DNA of 64,000 bases from Udaeobacter sp963725505 (GTDB lineage: Bacteria > Verrucomicrobiota > Verrucomicrobiia > Chthoniobacterales > UBA10450). The DNA lies in the NCBI GenBank assembly GCA_963725505.1, contig CAVRYN010000008.1, forward strand, positions 11,426-75,425, read 5' to 3'. Below, in pieces: positions 36,552 to 45,310 of this stretch (the first letter of the stretch is position 1; every line of letters starts with the position of its first letter). Position numbers and translations under genes: made by a program. The notes beneath the pieces were generated by a model. That model searched no databases. It was given only the letters and a program-made list of their open reading frames with translations, and had not been told where the DNA came from.

Positions 36552-36917
36552 ATGGCTTCCATAAAAACGGCTCGGCCATTCATTTTCGCGTTCACTATGG
36601 GCGTTACGCTGACGCTGCAAGCAATTGCAGAAACGCAAGCGGACATGGCGCGTTACGGAGCATATCCGACCAATTACAAGGAGATAGTGATGCAGTGGCT
36701 CAACAAACAATTGATCGACCCGGACAGCGCGCGCATTGAATGGAATGGGGAACCTAAGCCAGCCGATCTGGGCGAGAACGGCGAACACCTCTACGGTTAT
36801 CTGGTCAATTTCACCGTGAACGCCCGGAATCGCTTCGGCGGTTACACGGGCAATCAAAAACATGCTGTTCTCATCCGAAATGGCGAAGTAATCAAGGGCC
36901 TCGGGTTCGGCTACTAA
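36552..36917 (+). CDS. Small exported protein of unknown function
   Basis: A 121-aa protein with a signal peptide ending near residue 27 (...TLTLQAIAE). The mature part (YKEIVMQWLNKQLIDPDSARIEW...LYGYLVNFTVNARNRFGGYTG) resembles small periplasmic proteins whose conserved L-x-DPDSA-x-x-x-W segment is seen in several uncharacterised families. It precedes the next gene by only 6 bp and the two are probably co-transcribed. No catalytic motif is visible. Confidence 0.65.
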   Translation: MASIKTARPFIFAFTMGVTLTLQAIAETQADMARYGAYPTNYKEIVMQWLNKQLIDPDSARIEWNGEPKPADLGENGEHLYGYLVNFTVNARNRFGGYTGNQKHAVLIRNGEVIKGLGFGY

Positions 36918-36923
36918 TTAATT

Positions 36924-37391
36924 ATGAAGAAATTTAAAATGCATTCTCATTCAAAATCATCCGGGCAAGTCATTGTTATCCTCATCATTGTGCTGGGACT
37001 GGTTGGCGTAGGTTTTTGGTGGCTTTTCTCCAACAAACAGGAGATAGCCAGGGGAGGAAAGCAATTCGCCAGGGACGCGATCCAGCGAATTGTTGTCCAG
37101 CGTGACATTAACTTTTTCAACTCGCGGTTAAGCCCGGCAGCGCACATGAATTTCCCGGCATCAGCGCAGCAGGATTTTTTTGCCGAGATTGCCAAGCTTG
37201 GAGCGCCTGCTGGCGCGATAGACGTCAAGGGCGACATCGAATTTAACTCCCAGTTTTTCGAGCCGCACGGGAACTTCCAAGCACGCATAAATTATCCGGC
37301 GAGATACGCCGATATTAACCTCCTCATTTCGCATCCGGTTGGCCGCTGGCAGATCGACGAGGTCACGTTTTTGCCTCAAAGGGAGCGGTAG
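36924..37391 (+). CDS. Membrane-anchored protein of unknown function
   Basis: A 155-aa protein. Residues 16-36 are a single membrane helix (VIVILIIVLGLVGVGFWWL); the rest is periplasmic with an alternating hydrophobic, probably beta-rich second half (DIEFNSQFFEPHGNFQARI...). The start follows 6 bp after the previous gene. No family recognised. Confidence 0.6.
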   Translation: MKKFKMHSHSKSSGQVIVILIIVLGLVGVGFWWLFSNKQEIARGGKQFARDAIQRIVVQRDINFFNSRLSPAAHMNFPASAQQDFFAEIAKLGAPAGAIDVKGDIEFNSQFFEPHGNFQARINYPARYADINLLISHPVGRWQIDEVTFLPQRER

Positions 37392-37500
37392 GCGCGGAAC
37401 GTCGTTCCCTGGATAGCGGGATTCTTGGCGTAATAAGCAATCAGCGCGGCGCTTCCCACCCGCCTTCGCCAAGGCTCGGGCGTGGTAAGCAGGGAAGCGG

Positions 37501-38115
37501 CTACAGCAATAAACGCTCGAGCGAATCGAGGCAAATTTGGGACCAGCTTTCCATCGTTTCGCGACGCGCGAGCAACTCTTCTTTTCGAAGAAACGTTAGT
37601 CCCGTGATCATCGCTTCGCGCTTTTCTACCTTTGGCTCGGCCAGTTTGAAAACGTGAACGATGCCAAGATGCACGCGTCCCACTTCCGTTGTGTCGTCAT
37701 TTAGAAGGGAAACAATCCGGTCTTCGAACGGACTGTCGATTTTGATTTCTTCGTTCACTTCGCGCTCCACGCCGGCGCGATAGGCCGCCTCATCCGACGC
37801 GAAAAGCGATTCGTCGGTCTCGTTCATATGACCGCCAATACCGATTGAACCTTTTGCGACCAGACGTTGTTCGCCCGCTTTTTTCCCGCGAACGTAATAG
37901 ACCACCTTATTCTCAAACGCGATTAGCGCGTAGGGAATGATTTGTTTGTAGGCAGGATTAATCTCAGCTTCAGGACGCGGGAGGAAAAAGTTGTTTCCGC
38001 GCGACAGAAATGCGTCGAGATATTTCTGCGGCTCGAAGTTGAGGCCTTGGAAACTCCCGAGCTGATCGAACAAACTGCGCCTGACGACAAGGACGTTTTC
38101 GTTAGGCGGATTCAT
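37501..38115 (-). CDS. NUDIX hydrolase-like protein
   Basis: A 204-aa protein containing the Nudix box: GIGGHMNETD followed by AAYRAGVEREVNEEI, which fits GX5EX7REUXEE with the metal-binding Glu cluster REVNEE. The N-terminal NENVLVVRRSLFDQLGSFQG and central VVYYVRGKKAGEQRLVAKGS are shared with a phosphoesterase-like Nudix subgroup of unknown substrate. Upstream, 37392-37500 contains a TGTAGCC-type hairpin. Confidence 0.85.
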   Translation of the reverse strand: MNPPNENVLVVRRSLFDQLGSFQGLNFEPQKYLDAFLSRGNNFFLPRPEAEINPAYKQIIPYALIAFENKVVYYVRGKKAGEQRLVAKGSIGIGGHMNETDESLFASDEAAYRAGVEREVNEEIKIDSPFEDRIVSLLNDDTTEVGRVHLGIVHVFKLAEPKVEKREAMITGLTFLRKEELLARRETMESWSQICLDSLERLLL

Positions 38116-38134
38116 TACAAAACATTACAGGGTG

Positions 38135-38248
38135 GTCATTCCGAGTCGCGCAGACGGCGAGGAACCTCGCAAAATCTTGCCGAGATCGCTCAAATCGCGT
38201 GTGTGCCACAAGAGCGATCGTGAGGTGTTTCGCTTCTGTCAACATGAC
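38135..38248. repeat. Family A inverted repeat, long variant
   Basis: Starts GTCATTCCGAGTCGCGCAGA like the 29223 copy; the right end (TTCTGTCAACATGAC) is diverged. Confidence 0.6.
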
Positions 38249-38257
38249 AACGGCACG

Positions 38258-38869
38258 CTAAAACGAATAAGTCACGCCCACCTGCGGCCCGAACAGATTC
38301 AGGCTTGGATTTGGGTCGGTCTGTCCGCCGTTGGAGAGATGCTCATAAAGCACTCCCGCGTTCAGTTTCCAGTGATCGTTCAGCTCAAAAGAAACGCCGG
38401 CCGCGGATAAAATGTTAAAGGTAAAATCCTGCCCCTGTCCTCCGGAAACTTCCGGATGACTGTCGATCCAGCCCGCGCCAACTCCGCCTGAGAAATAGGG
38501 GACGAGCCTGCTACCCGGCCGGACAAAGTTGTAGCGCATGCCGAAATTGAATCCGAAGTAATGGTTCTCGATTCCGCGAAAAATCGGCTCGGCGATGCCG
38601 CTGATGTAAAATTGGTTGTAACCGCGCAGCCAGGTGTCGCCTCGCACCACGCCCCATCGAACGCGCGCTGTCAGAAACTCCGCGCCGATCTGATAATCAG
38701 TCGGCGGATTGATGGCCCCAAATAAATATCCCGACTCGACTGCGAGTTCGAAGCTCCGGGGATTAAATTCAGTCGGAGGAAGTTCTGCGCTTGGTCGTTC
38801 CGTTCCGCCGAAAGCCTGCAAGCACGCAAGAAAAAACGCGAAAACCACGGAAGCGCGAAGCGTTTTCAT
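38258..38869 (-). CDS. Acyloxyacyl hydrolase / lipid A 3-O-deacylase (PagL-like)
   Basis: Outer-membrane beta-barrel enzyme that removes the 3-O acyl chain of lipid A. The 203-aa protein has a signal peptide (MKTLRASVVFAFFLACLQAFG), alternating beta strands with aromatic girdles and the PagL active-site His-Ser pair in YEHLSNGG, and ends with a Phe (GVTYSF), as outer-membrane barrels do. It supports a Gram-negative, LPS-bearing cell. Confidence 0.82.
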   Translation of the reverse strand: MKTLRASVVFAFFLACLQAFGGTERPSAELPPTEFNPRSFELAVESGYLFGAINPPTDYQIGAEFLTARVRWGVVRGDTWLRGYNQFYISGIAEPIFRGIENHYFGFNFGMRYNFVRPGSRLVPYFSGGVGAGWIDSHPEVSGGQGQDFTFNILSAAGVSFELNDHWKLNAGVLYEHLSNGGQTDPNPSLNLFGPQVGVTYSF

Positions 38870-38928
38870 TCGGCGCGCCTACCATAGGAGCAGTTGATCG
38901 GATTGCAATTGGTAGGGACAGCGTGCCT

Positions 38929-39006
38929 GTAGCGGCGCTCTGTGAGCGCCGAATTTGAAGTGACGAAAATTGCAATACTCGTCGGCGGTCATAGACCGCC
39001 GCTAGA
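38929..39006. repeat. Family C repeat pair (two GCGG hairpins)
   Basis: TGTAGCGGCGCTCTGTGAGCGCC and CGGCGGTCATAGACCGCCG hairpins; the second encodes the last residues and stop of the RluA gene. Confidence 0.5.
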
Positions 39007-39687
39007 GAATTCCGCGAGATCGAGAGGCAAGGGGCTGTTCCATTCGCATTCGCCCTCGATCGCTAGTTTTGCTGAATGCAGCGCATGCCGCGGCAAAAGT
39101 AAGCGTTGCTCGAGTTCAGAAGTCCATCCGGTCTCGATGAATCGAAGGTAGAGTCGCTGGTCCGGGCCATAAATTTTGTCGCCCACAATTGGATAACCGA
39201 CTGAGCTCAGATGGACGCGAATCTGGTGTGTGCGGCCGGTGCGCGGAATTGCGCTGATCAGGGTGAATCTGCCGTCGGCCGTTGTCGATCTAACAAAGCG
39301 CCGTTTAACACGAAACTCAGTCTGCGCTGGCACACCAGCAGGATGAATCATTTGTTTCAGCCAGATCGCTGATTGCTGGTGTTTACTCTGTCGATCCAAC
39401 GGTGCATCGACGATTTGGGCTTCCCATTCCGGCCAGCCCCAAACAATGGCGAGATACTCTTTGCGCAACAGTTGTTTCTGCATCAGCAGTCCGAACCGGC
39501 GCGCGGCCGCGGCGGTTTTTGCGACCAAAACCAAGCCGCTCGTCTCGCGGTCGAGCCTGTTCACAATCGAGACCTGACCGCCGCTGGCGATTTCGAATGC
39601 AAGAAGCTCGCGCAATTCTTTCCACAGATTGCGCGCCTCATTCGGCTTTGTCGGGTGAATGAGAAGAAACGGCGGTTTATCGACCAC
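38989..39687 (-). CDS. RluA family pseudouridine synthase
   Basis: RNA pseudouridine synthase with the catalytic Asp in VNRLDRETSGLVLVAK and the later PRTGRTHQIRVHLSSVGYPIVGD motif. Coordinates use the first GTG (232 aa), but the usual N-terminal strand (FKIVDETDDYVV followed by VDKPP) lies in the same open frame just upstream, to about 39738, where only an ATT or no standard start codon is visible. The true start is therefore unresolved. The C-terminal end is formed by a family C repeat. The target RNA cannot be assigned. Confidence 0.87.
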   Translation of the reverse strand: MVDKPPFLLIHPTKPNEARNLWKELRELLAFEIASGGQVSIVNRLDRETSGLVLVAKTAAAARRFGLLMQKQLLRKEYLAIVWGWPEWEAQIVDAPLDRQSKHQQSAIWLKQMIHPAGVPAQTEFRVKRRFVRSTTADGRFTLISAIPRTGRTHQIRVHLSSVGYPIVGDKIYGPDQRLYLRFIETGWTSELEQRLLLPRHALHSAKLAIEGECEWNSPLPLDLAEFSSGGL

Positions 39688-39874
39688 GACATAATCGTCG
39701 GTTTCATCGACGATTTTGAATTGGAGTGACGGGGTAATGGAGTATTGGATTAATGGAGTATCGAAGGACGCGCCAGTTCAAAGACTCATTACTCCAACAC
39801 TCCATTCCAGTGCTTGACCTTGCTCCCTAAAGCTGCTTTACCTAAACGCTCAGCCTTAACCAGAGGAACAGCGC

Positions 39875-40336
39875 TTGGATCCTAAAGACCTCAAAGAAAT
39901 TAAAGCCATCATCGATCTGATGAAGAAGCATGACCTTTCGGTCTTCGAGATCGAAAAGGAAGGGTTCCGTCTCAAGCTTGAAAAAGGGCCTTCCGCTCAG
40001 GCAGCCGCGGCTGTGCCATCTGCGGCGGCAGGACCGCCCAAGGCCGTGCCCGCTGCGCCTGAAACCACGCCTGCCGCGCCAAAAGCGATCGAAAGCGTTC
40101 CGTTGAAGGAAATTGTTTCTCCCATGGTGGGCACATTCTATCGCGGTCCGTCGCCGGACGCTCCGGCTTTTGTTGACGTTGGGAAAACCGTCACCGAAGA
40201 CATGGTCGTCTGCATTATCGAAGCGATGAAAGTGATGAACGAAATCAAGGCGGAAACAAGCGGTATCATCGCCGAAGTGATGGCTGAAAACGGAAAACCG
40301 GTGCAGTTCGGGCAAGTGCTCTTCCGAGTCCGATAA
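39875..40336 (+). CDS. accB: Biotin carboxyl carrier protein of acetyl-CoA carboxylase
   Basis: Carries biotin for the first step of fatty acid synthesis. The 153-aa protein starts at a TTG (no nearby ATG) preceded by AGAGGAA, has an N-terminal helical domain (DLKEIKAIIDLMKKHDLSVFEIE), an Ala/Pro linker (residues about 55-75) and a biotinyl domain with the EAMKVMN site, Lys119. It is followed by accC after a 64-bp repeat rather than a direct junction. Confidence 0.95.
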   Translation: MDPKDLKEIKAIIDLMKKHDLSVFEIEKEGFRLKLEKGPSAQAAAAVPSAAAGPPKAVPAAPETTPAAPKAIESVPLKEIVSPMVGTFYRGPSPDAPAFVDVGKTVTEDMVVCIIEAMKVMNEIKAETSGIIAEVMAENGKPVQFGQVLFRVR

Positions 40337-40357
40337 TGCATCGCGCGAATTTCAATG

Positions 40358-40421
40358 GTAGGGCAGGCGCATCGCCTGCCAAAGCGCGTCACTAGCCGGG
40401 CAAGCGAAGCGCTCGCCCTAC
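40358..40421. repeat. Inverted repeat between accB and accC (GTAGGGC...GCCCTAC)
   Basis: GTAGGGCAGGCGCATCGCCTGCC and GGGCAAGCGAAGCGCTCGCCCTAC; outer ends are inverted and there are two internal hairpins. Confidence 0.65.
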
Positions 40422-40433
40422 AATTGCCAATTC

Positions 40434-41818
40434 ATGTTCGAGAAAGTCCTGATTGCTAATCGTGGTGAGATCGCCTGCGGGTGATTCGCGCCTGCAAGGA
40501 GCTTGGCATTCGGACGCTGGCGGTCTATTCAGAGGCGGACGTCGATTCGCTGCACGTTCAGCTCGCGGATGAATCCATCTGCATCGGGGCAGCGCCAAGC
40601 CTGGAAAGTTATTTAAAGATCGATCGGATCATGAGCGCAGCCGAGATTGGTGACGTCGATGCGATTCATCCCGGTTATGGATTCCTGGCCGAGAACCCGC
40701 ATTTCGCCGAGGTGTGCGAAAGCTGCAATATCAAGTTTATCGGGCCATCGTCGCGTGCGATGCAAGCGATGGGAGATAAAAATGCTGCTCGCGCTTTTGC
40801 ACGCAAGGCCGGCGTGCCAGTGACGCCGGGAAGCGATGGACTCGTCGAGACAGAGAGCGAGGCGATGACGATCGCAAAGAAAATCGGTTACCCGGTGATG
40901 ATCAAGGCGACTGCCGGCGGTGGCGGGCGCGGGATGCGCACCGCACATAACGAGCCCAGTCTGAAATCGGCTTTTCACAGCGCCCGACACGAGGCGCAGA
41001 AAGCATTTGGAAATGAACAGGTCTATCTGGAGAAGCTTATCGTCAATCCTCACCACATTGAATTTCAAATCGTCGCCGACAGCCATGGCCGCGTCGTGCA
41101 TCTGGGCGAACGCGATTGCTCCATTCAGCGGCGCAACCAGAAAGTGATTGAAGAATGTCCGTCGCCGCTGATGACACCGAGTCTTCGCAAAAAAATGGGA
41201 AATGCCGCCGTGAAACTGGCCAAGTCAGTCGGGTATGAAAATGCAGGAACGATTGAATTTTTAGTCGATCAAGAGAGGCGTTTTTATTTCATGGAAATGA
41301 ACACCCGGATCCAGGTGGAACACACGATCACCGAAGAAGTGTACGCGTGCGATCTTGTGAAGGAGCAAATCCGCATCGCCGCCGGCCAGCCTCTTTCCCC
41401 TCACGTCGCGCATGCCGTCCCACGATTGCATGCCATCGAATGCCGGATCAATGCCGAGGACCCAGCCCGCGATTTTCAGGCGACACCTGGCCGGATTGAT
41501 TTTTATTATGCGCCAGGCGGTCGCGGCGTTCGAATCGACTCGCACGTTTATACCGGCTACACCGTGCCGTCGTATTACGATTCGTTGATTGCGAAAATAA
41601 TTACGGTCGGCGCCACGCGGATCAATGCCATTGATCGAATGCGCCGTGCATTGGACGAGTACTACATTACCGGCATCAAGACTACCGTGCCGTTTCACGC
41701 CGCGATGATGCGAAACGGAGATTTTCGCGATGGAAACTACGACACTGGATTGATGGACCGCCTCATTTCGGCTGGCAAACTCGATCTGGCCTCGCCACCG
41801 ATTCGGTTACGTGAGTGA
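40434..41818 (+). CDS. accC: Acetyl-CoA carboxylase biotin carboxylase subunit, frameshifted near 40480
   Basis: ATP-dependent carboxylation of the biotin on AccB. The 5' end encodes MFEKVLIANRGEIA and then a TGA; the main frame resumes at VIRACKELGIRTLAVYSEAD. Adding one C (gcctgcgggtg to gccctgcgggtg) restores IALRVIRAC and a 461-aa enzyme. ATP-grasp signatures follow: KATAGGGGRGMR, HIEFQIVADSHG, ERDCSIQRRNQK and MEMNTRIQVEHTITE. An essential enzyme is unlikely to be truly broken, so a sequence error is the simplest reading. Confidence 0.93.
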
Positions 41819-41841
41819 AGCTTCGATGCGACGACGTGTGT

Positions 41842-41928
41842 GCTGTAGCCCCGAAAGCGTTCGGGGCTGTCCTCAGCGCATTGGATCAAGCCCGCTGAAC
41901 TCCGCTGAGGACAGCGGACACTACAGCG
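41842..41928. repeat. Family C palindromic repeat
   Basis: Left GCTGTAGCCCCGAAAGC with an inner GCTGTCCTCAGCG, right CGCTGAGGACAGCGGACACTACAGC. The interior is very close to the 48915 copy. Confidence 0.7.
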
Positions 41929-41932
41929 CGTT

Positions 41933-42556
41933 ATGAGACCGCTCGACGAATGCCGCCTCTACGGCATTATCGATCTTGCCTACGTCGAAGCATCCGAAAT
42001 CGTTCGCGTCGCCGGGGAAATGATCGAAGGCGGTGTCGATCTGATTCAGCTTCGCGGAAAAGGTAAATCGCTCGATGAACTTGCCGGTTACGCTGCCCGG
42101 CTGCATGAATTGACGTCTCGATCTTCCACGCCGCTGATCGTGAACGATCATGCCGAGATCGCCAGTCGGGTCCCGGTGGAAGGCGTGCACGTCGGTCAGG
42201 ATGACGATCCGATCGAAGTCGCGCGACGCAAAGCAGGCCGCAGTGTTTTAATCGGAAAATCCACGCACAGCCTCGAGCAAGCACTCGCAGCGCAGCGCGC
42301 AGGCGCAGACTATATCGGGTTCGGCCCGATCTTCGCCACGCCGACAAAACCTGACTATGCGCCGATAGGCCTCGCTGATATCAGACGGGTTCACGCAGAA
42401 GTGAGTCTGTCGATTTTCTGCATCGGCGGAATCAACCTCGACAATCTACAAAGTGTGATCGACGCCGGGGCCAAGCGCGTAGTCATGGTTTCGGCTTTGC
42501 TCAAGGCGCACAGCATCGTTGATTACGCGCGGTGCGCCACCGATATACTCAGCTAG
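41933..42556 (+). CDS. thiE: Thiamine-phosphate synthase
   Basis: Joins HMP-PP and thiazole phosphate into thiamine phosphate. A 207-aa TIM barrel with GGVDLIQLRGKGKS, PLIVNDHAEIA, GVHVGQDD, GKSTHSLEQALAAQ, YIGFGPIFATPTKPD and FCIGGINLDNL, all family motifs. No TPP riboswitch was seen upstream; the gap is filled by a family C repeat. It is not linked to other thi genes in the window. Confidence 0.92.
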   Translation: MRPLDECRLYGIIDLAYVEASEIVRVAGEMIEGGVDLIQLRGKGKSLDELAGYAARLHELTSRSSTPLIVNDHAEIASRVPVEGVHVGQDDDPIEVARRKAGRSVLIGKSTHSLEQALAAQRAGADYIGFGPIFATPTKPDYAPIGLADIRRVHAEVSLSIFCIGGINLDNLQSVIDAGAKRVVMVSALLKAHSIVDYARCATDILS

Positions 42557-42619
42557 CAGGATTGCTGACATCTGCCTTTTTTAACGTTGTAACGCTTGTA
42601 ACAATTTAACTTTTTCCAG

Positions 42620-43540
42620 ATGTCCCTTCTCGTTGTTGGCTCCATCGCGATCGACACGGTTAAGACGCCGGTGGAAGAACATTCCAATTTGTTAGGCGGC
42701 TCGGCTTCTTACGCCGCGCTCGGCGCAAGTTTCTTTTCGCCGGTCCGACTGGTCGGTGTCGTAGGCGATGATTTTCCAGAATCGGAATTTAAGTTTTGGA
42801 AGTCGCGCAAGATCGACACAGAAGGCGTGCAGCGAGCGAACGGGAAGACGTTCCGCTGGTCCGGCGAATATTCGTGGGACCTGAACACGCGCGAGACGCG
42901 CTCAATCGCGCTCAATGTCTTTGAAAATTTCAAACCGGTGTTACCGGAATCGTATCGCCAGACCGATTTCGTTTTGCTGGCCAACATCGCGCCGTCGCTG
43001 CAAGCGCACGTACTCGATCAGATGAAACGCCCGCGATTTGTCGTTGCGGACACAATGGATCTCTGGATCGAAACAGCCAGACCGGACCTGGATGCGCTCC
43101 TTCAGCGTGTGAATCTTCTTATCTTGAACGACAGCGAAGCGCGCGAAATAACAAAAGAGACAAGTCTCATCAAGGCCGGGCGTCGCATTCGAAAGATGGG
43201 ACCGGAGTACGTGGCGATAAAAAAAGGCGAGCACGGCGCCATGCTCTTTGGCGAGGGAGACCGGTTCTTTAGTTGTGGCGCTTACCCGCTCGAAGACATT
43301 CACGATCCAACCGGGGCAGGGGACACGTTCGCCGGCGGCATGGCTGGGTATCTCGCGGGCACAGTGAAGAGGGTGCACTTCAACGATCTGCGCAAAGCAA
43401 TGATTTACGGAAGCGTGCTCGCCAGTTTTTGCGTGGAAGCATTTAGCCTTGCGCGTTTGCGCACTCTAACGATGGAGGAGATAGCAAAGCGCTACGAGAC
43501 ATTCAAGCTCATGAGCCAGTTCGAAGTGCCTGTGTCATAA
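42620..43540 (+). CDS. PfkB family carbohydrate kinase
   Basis: A 306-aa ribokinase-type sugar or nucleoside kinase. The N-terminal GSIAIDTVKTPVEEHSNLLGGSASYAA and the C-terminal PTGAGDTFAGGMAGYLAG with the catalytic Asp are clear. The ANGKTFRWSGEYSWDLNTRET segment is a distinctive insertion. The substrate is not predictable. The PAP2 gene follows after 2 bp. A diverged copy of the last 45 codons lies downstream at 44252. Confidence 0.88.
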   Translation: MSLLVVGSIAIDTVKTPVEEHSNLLGGSASYAALGASFFSPVRLVGVVGDDFPESEFKFWKSRKIDTEGVQRANGKTFRWSGEYSWDLNTRETRSIALNVFENFKPVLPESYRQTDFVLLANIAPSLQAHVLDQMKRPRFVVADTMDLWIETARPDLDALLQRVNLLILNDSEAREITKETSLIKAGRRIRKMGPEYVAIKKGEHGAMLFGEGDRFFSCGAYPLEDIHDPTGAGDTFAGGMAGYLAGTVKRVHFNDLRKAMIYGSVLASFCVEAFSLARLRTLTMEEIAKRYETFKLMSQFEVPVS

Positions 43541-43542
43541 CG

Positions 43543-44262
43543 ATGCTCGAAAACGAATATCGCAGATTGCTGCGCTGCACATTAATCATAACGGCTCTAT
43601 GCATTCCTGCGGTGTTGATCTGTTACTTTTGGATTGATCGCCCTGTGGCGTTCTTTGTCTATCGCCACCACATCAACAGCGTCCAGGTTTTCCGATGGCT
43701 CACTTACCCACCGCCAGAACTACAGAATTGGTCGGCTCTGGTGCTAACGATCTTGGTGGTTCGACGGGCGTGGGGACCTTTTCTGCGCTGGCAAAAAGTG
43801 CTGCTTGTGGCGTGTCTCAGCTTGATCGTTGCCGACGATTTCCGCGTCTCGTTAGGTGACGTTTTCGGTCGCTATTGGCCGGAGACTTGGACGCATGATA
43901 ATCCATCGCTCATCGGCACCGGCACGTACGGCTTCCATCCGTTTCAGCGCGGCGATGACATCGGCAGTTTTCCGTCAGGTCACGCCTGCAGAATCCTCGG
44001 ATTCGCCGCGGTCTGGATGATTGCGATGCCCTCCAGTCGAGTCGTAGCCACAGTTGTTTGTGCTCCGATGCTCGTGAGTCTTGTGGCGATGAATTATCAT
44101 TTCGTCAGCGATGTGATTGCCGGCAGCGTTTTGGGCGCGCTCATCGCCACATACGCCGCGCACCTGGCACGGCTCCAATGCCGTGTGAGCATCCCGGTTG
44201 AGCGCGAGGAGCAAAACCCGAGCAACTCGGGTGAACGAGCGTCGCAGACCCATGATTTATAG
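43543..44262 (+). CDS. PAP2 superfamily phosphatase, membrane-bound
   Basis: A 239-aa membrane protein with five or six helices. Catalytic motifs SFPSGH (142-147) and NYHFVSDVIAG with His and Asp are present, while the first KXXXXXXRP motif is weak. It probably dephosphorylates a lipid such as undecaprenyl-PP or phosphatidate. Its start is 2 bp after the PfkB gene; the C-terminal end overlaps a remnant of a second PfkB copy. Confidence 0.85.
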   Translation: MLENEYRRLLRCTLIITALCIPAVLICYFWIDRPVAFFVYRHHINSVQVFRWLTYPPPELQNWSALVLTILVVRRAWGPFLRWQKVLLVACLSLIVADDFRVSLGDVFGRYWPETWTHDNPSLIGTGTYGFHPFQRGDDIGSFPSGHACRILGFAAVWMIAMPSSRVVATVVCAPMLVSLVAMNYHFVSDVIAGSVLGALIATYAAHLARLQCRVSIPVEREEQNPSNSGERASQTHDL

Positions 44263-44390
44263 AAGCGTGCTCGCCAGTTTTTGCGCGGAAGGGATTTAGT
44301 CTGGAGCTGATGCGCAACCTGTCGATGGAGGAAATCAACGAGCGTTACGAGATGTTTAAACTCATGAGCCAGGTCGAGATTTCAACGTGA
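44252..44390 (+). pseudogene. Truncated duplicate of the PfkB kinase 3' end
   Basis: ATGATTTATAGAAGCGTGCT...TTTTGCGCGGAAG and ATGGAGGAAATC...CTCATGAGCCAG match, with substitutions, the last ~140 bp of the PfkB gene (43400-43540). It ends with its own TGA and overlaps the GTG start of the next gene. A tandem duplication with loss of most of the second copy is the simplest origin. Confidence 0.7.
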
Positions 44391-45289
44391 TCAAGAAACT
44401 TTTATCGTCGCTCGTCCCGATTATTTGCGGCGCGATTTGGTTAAGCGTAATCGATCGCGTCGACGCAAAGGGGAAGGAAAAAGATTGGATCACCCTCGAT
44501 AGCTGTCAGCTCGTGCCCAACAAAGCGAACGACGGCGACAGTTTCCACGTTCGGGCGAATGGCACCGAGTATCTCGTCCGGCTCTACTTTGTTGATGCGC
44601 CGGAAACGGCGAGCGTCGGTCCGGCTCGCCTGATCGAGCAAGCCGAATATTTTGGCGTCAGCGTGCCCCAGGTCATTGAAATTGGCCTGGACGCAAAAAA
44701 ATTCGTCGACGCGAAACTGTCCGAACCATTCACCGTCGTCACGCGATTGGCGGAAGGATTAGGACGAAGCAAAATCCAGCGAATCTATGGGCTTGTGCGG
44801 ACCAAAGATGGCGATCTGGGCGAGCAGCTCGTCGCCAATGGGCTTGCTCGCATTCACGGGGTCCATCCCGCTACGCCGGACGGCTCAAGTGGACAGGACG
44901 AAATTCAAAAGCTCGAGCAGTTGGAGCAGGACGCCAAGCAAAAGAAACTTGGAGCTTGGGCAATAAGCGGGCAGCCATTGAAGTGGCCAAGTGCCATACC
45001 GCAGCCTTTTGCGGATGCGTCGCATTCGATTTCTGCAACGCCAGCTCCTGTGATTGCGACCGGCAGCCCGATTGAAGTTAAAAGGTCGCATGCAAAAGAA
45101 ACGCCCGAATTAGGAAGGGCCGACGTCAATACCGCGACTGAAAAAGAATTGAGAATGATTCCGGGTATTGGACCGGTGATGGCGGCTCGCATCATCGCGG
45201 CGCGACCGTTTCGAAGCGCTGATGATCTGAAGAGAGTCAGCGGGATCGGCGACAAAAAATATGCGCAGATCCGGCCATATTTTCAGTGA
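44387..45289 (+). CDS. Exported SNase-like nuclease with C-terminal helix-hairpin-helix domain
   Basis: A 300-aa fusion. After a signal-like N-terminus (MIKKLLSSLVPIICGAIWLSV), residues 35-190 form a thermonuclease (SNase) domain: NDGDSFHVR, VRLYFVDAPETAS, IYGLVRTKDGDLGEQLVANGLA. A linker leads to a ComEA-like HhH pair (DVNTATEKELRMIPGIGPVMAARIIAARPF, residues 240-300) that binds DNA non-specifically. The GTG start at 44387 overlaps the PfkB remnant. A role in degrading or taking up extracellular DNA is plausible. Confidence 0.85.
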   Translation: MIKKLLSSLVPIICGAIWLSVIDRVDAKGKEKDWITLDSCQLVPNKANDGDSFHVRANGTEYLVRLYFVDAPETASVGPARLIEQAEYFGVSVPQVIEIGLDAKKFVDAKLSEPFTVVTRLAEGLGRSKIQRIYGLVRTKDGDLGEQLVANGLARIHGVHPATPDGSSGQDEIQKLEQLEQDAKQKKLGAWAISGQPLKWPSAIPQPFADASHSISATPAPVIATGSPIEVKRSHAKETPELGRADVNTATEKELRMIPGIGPVMAARIIAARPFRSADDLKRVSGIGDKKYAQIRPYFQ

Positions 45290-45310
45290 GAAATTTACTG
45301 ATTAGCGCAC

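Noticed and set aside
20382..38248. CRISPR array suspected from the repeated family A sequences
   Set aside because: Copies are kilobases apart, palindromic and not regularly spaced; no cas genes.
41819..41932. TPP riboswitch upstream of thiE
   Set aside because: The gap is fully explained by a family C repeat; none of the conserved TPP riboswitch helices was seen.
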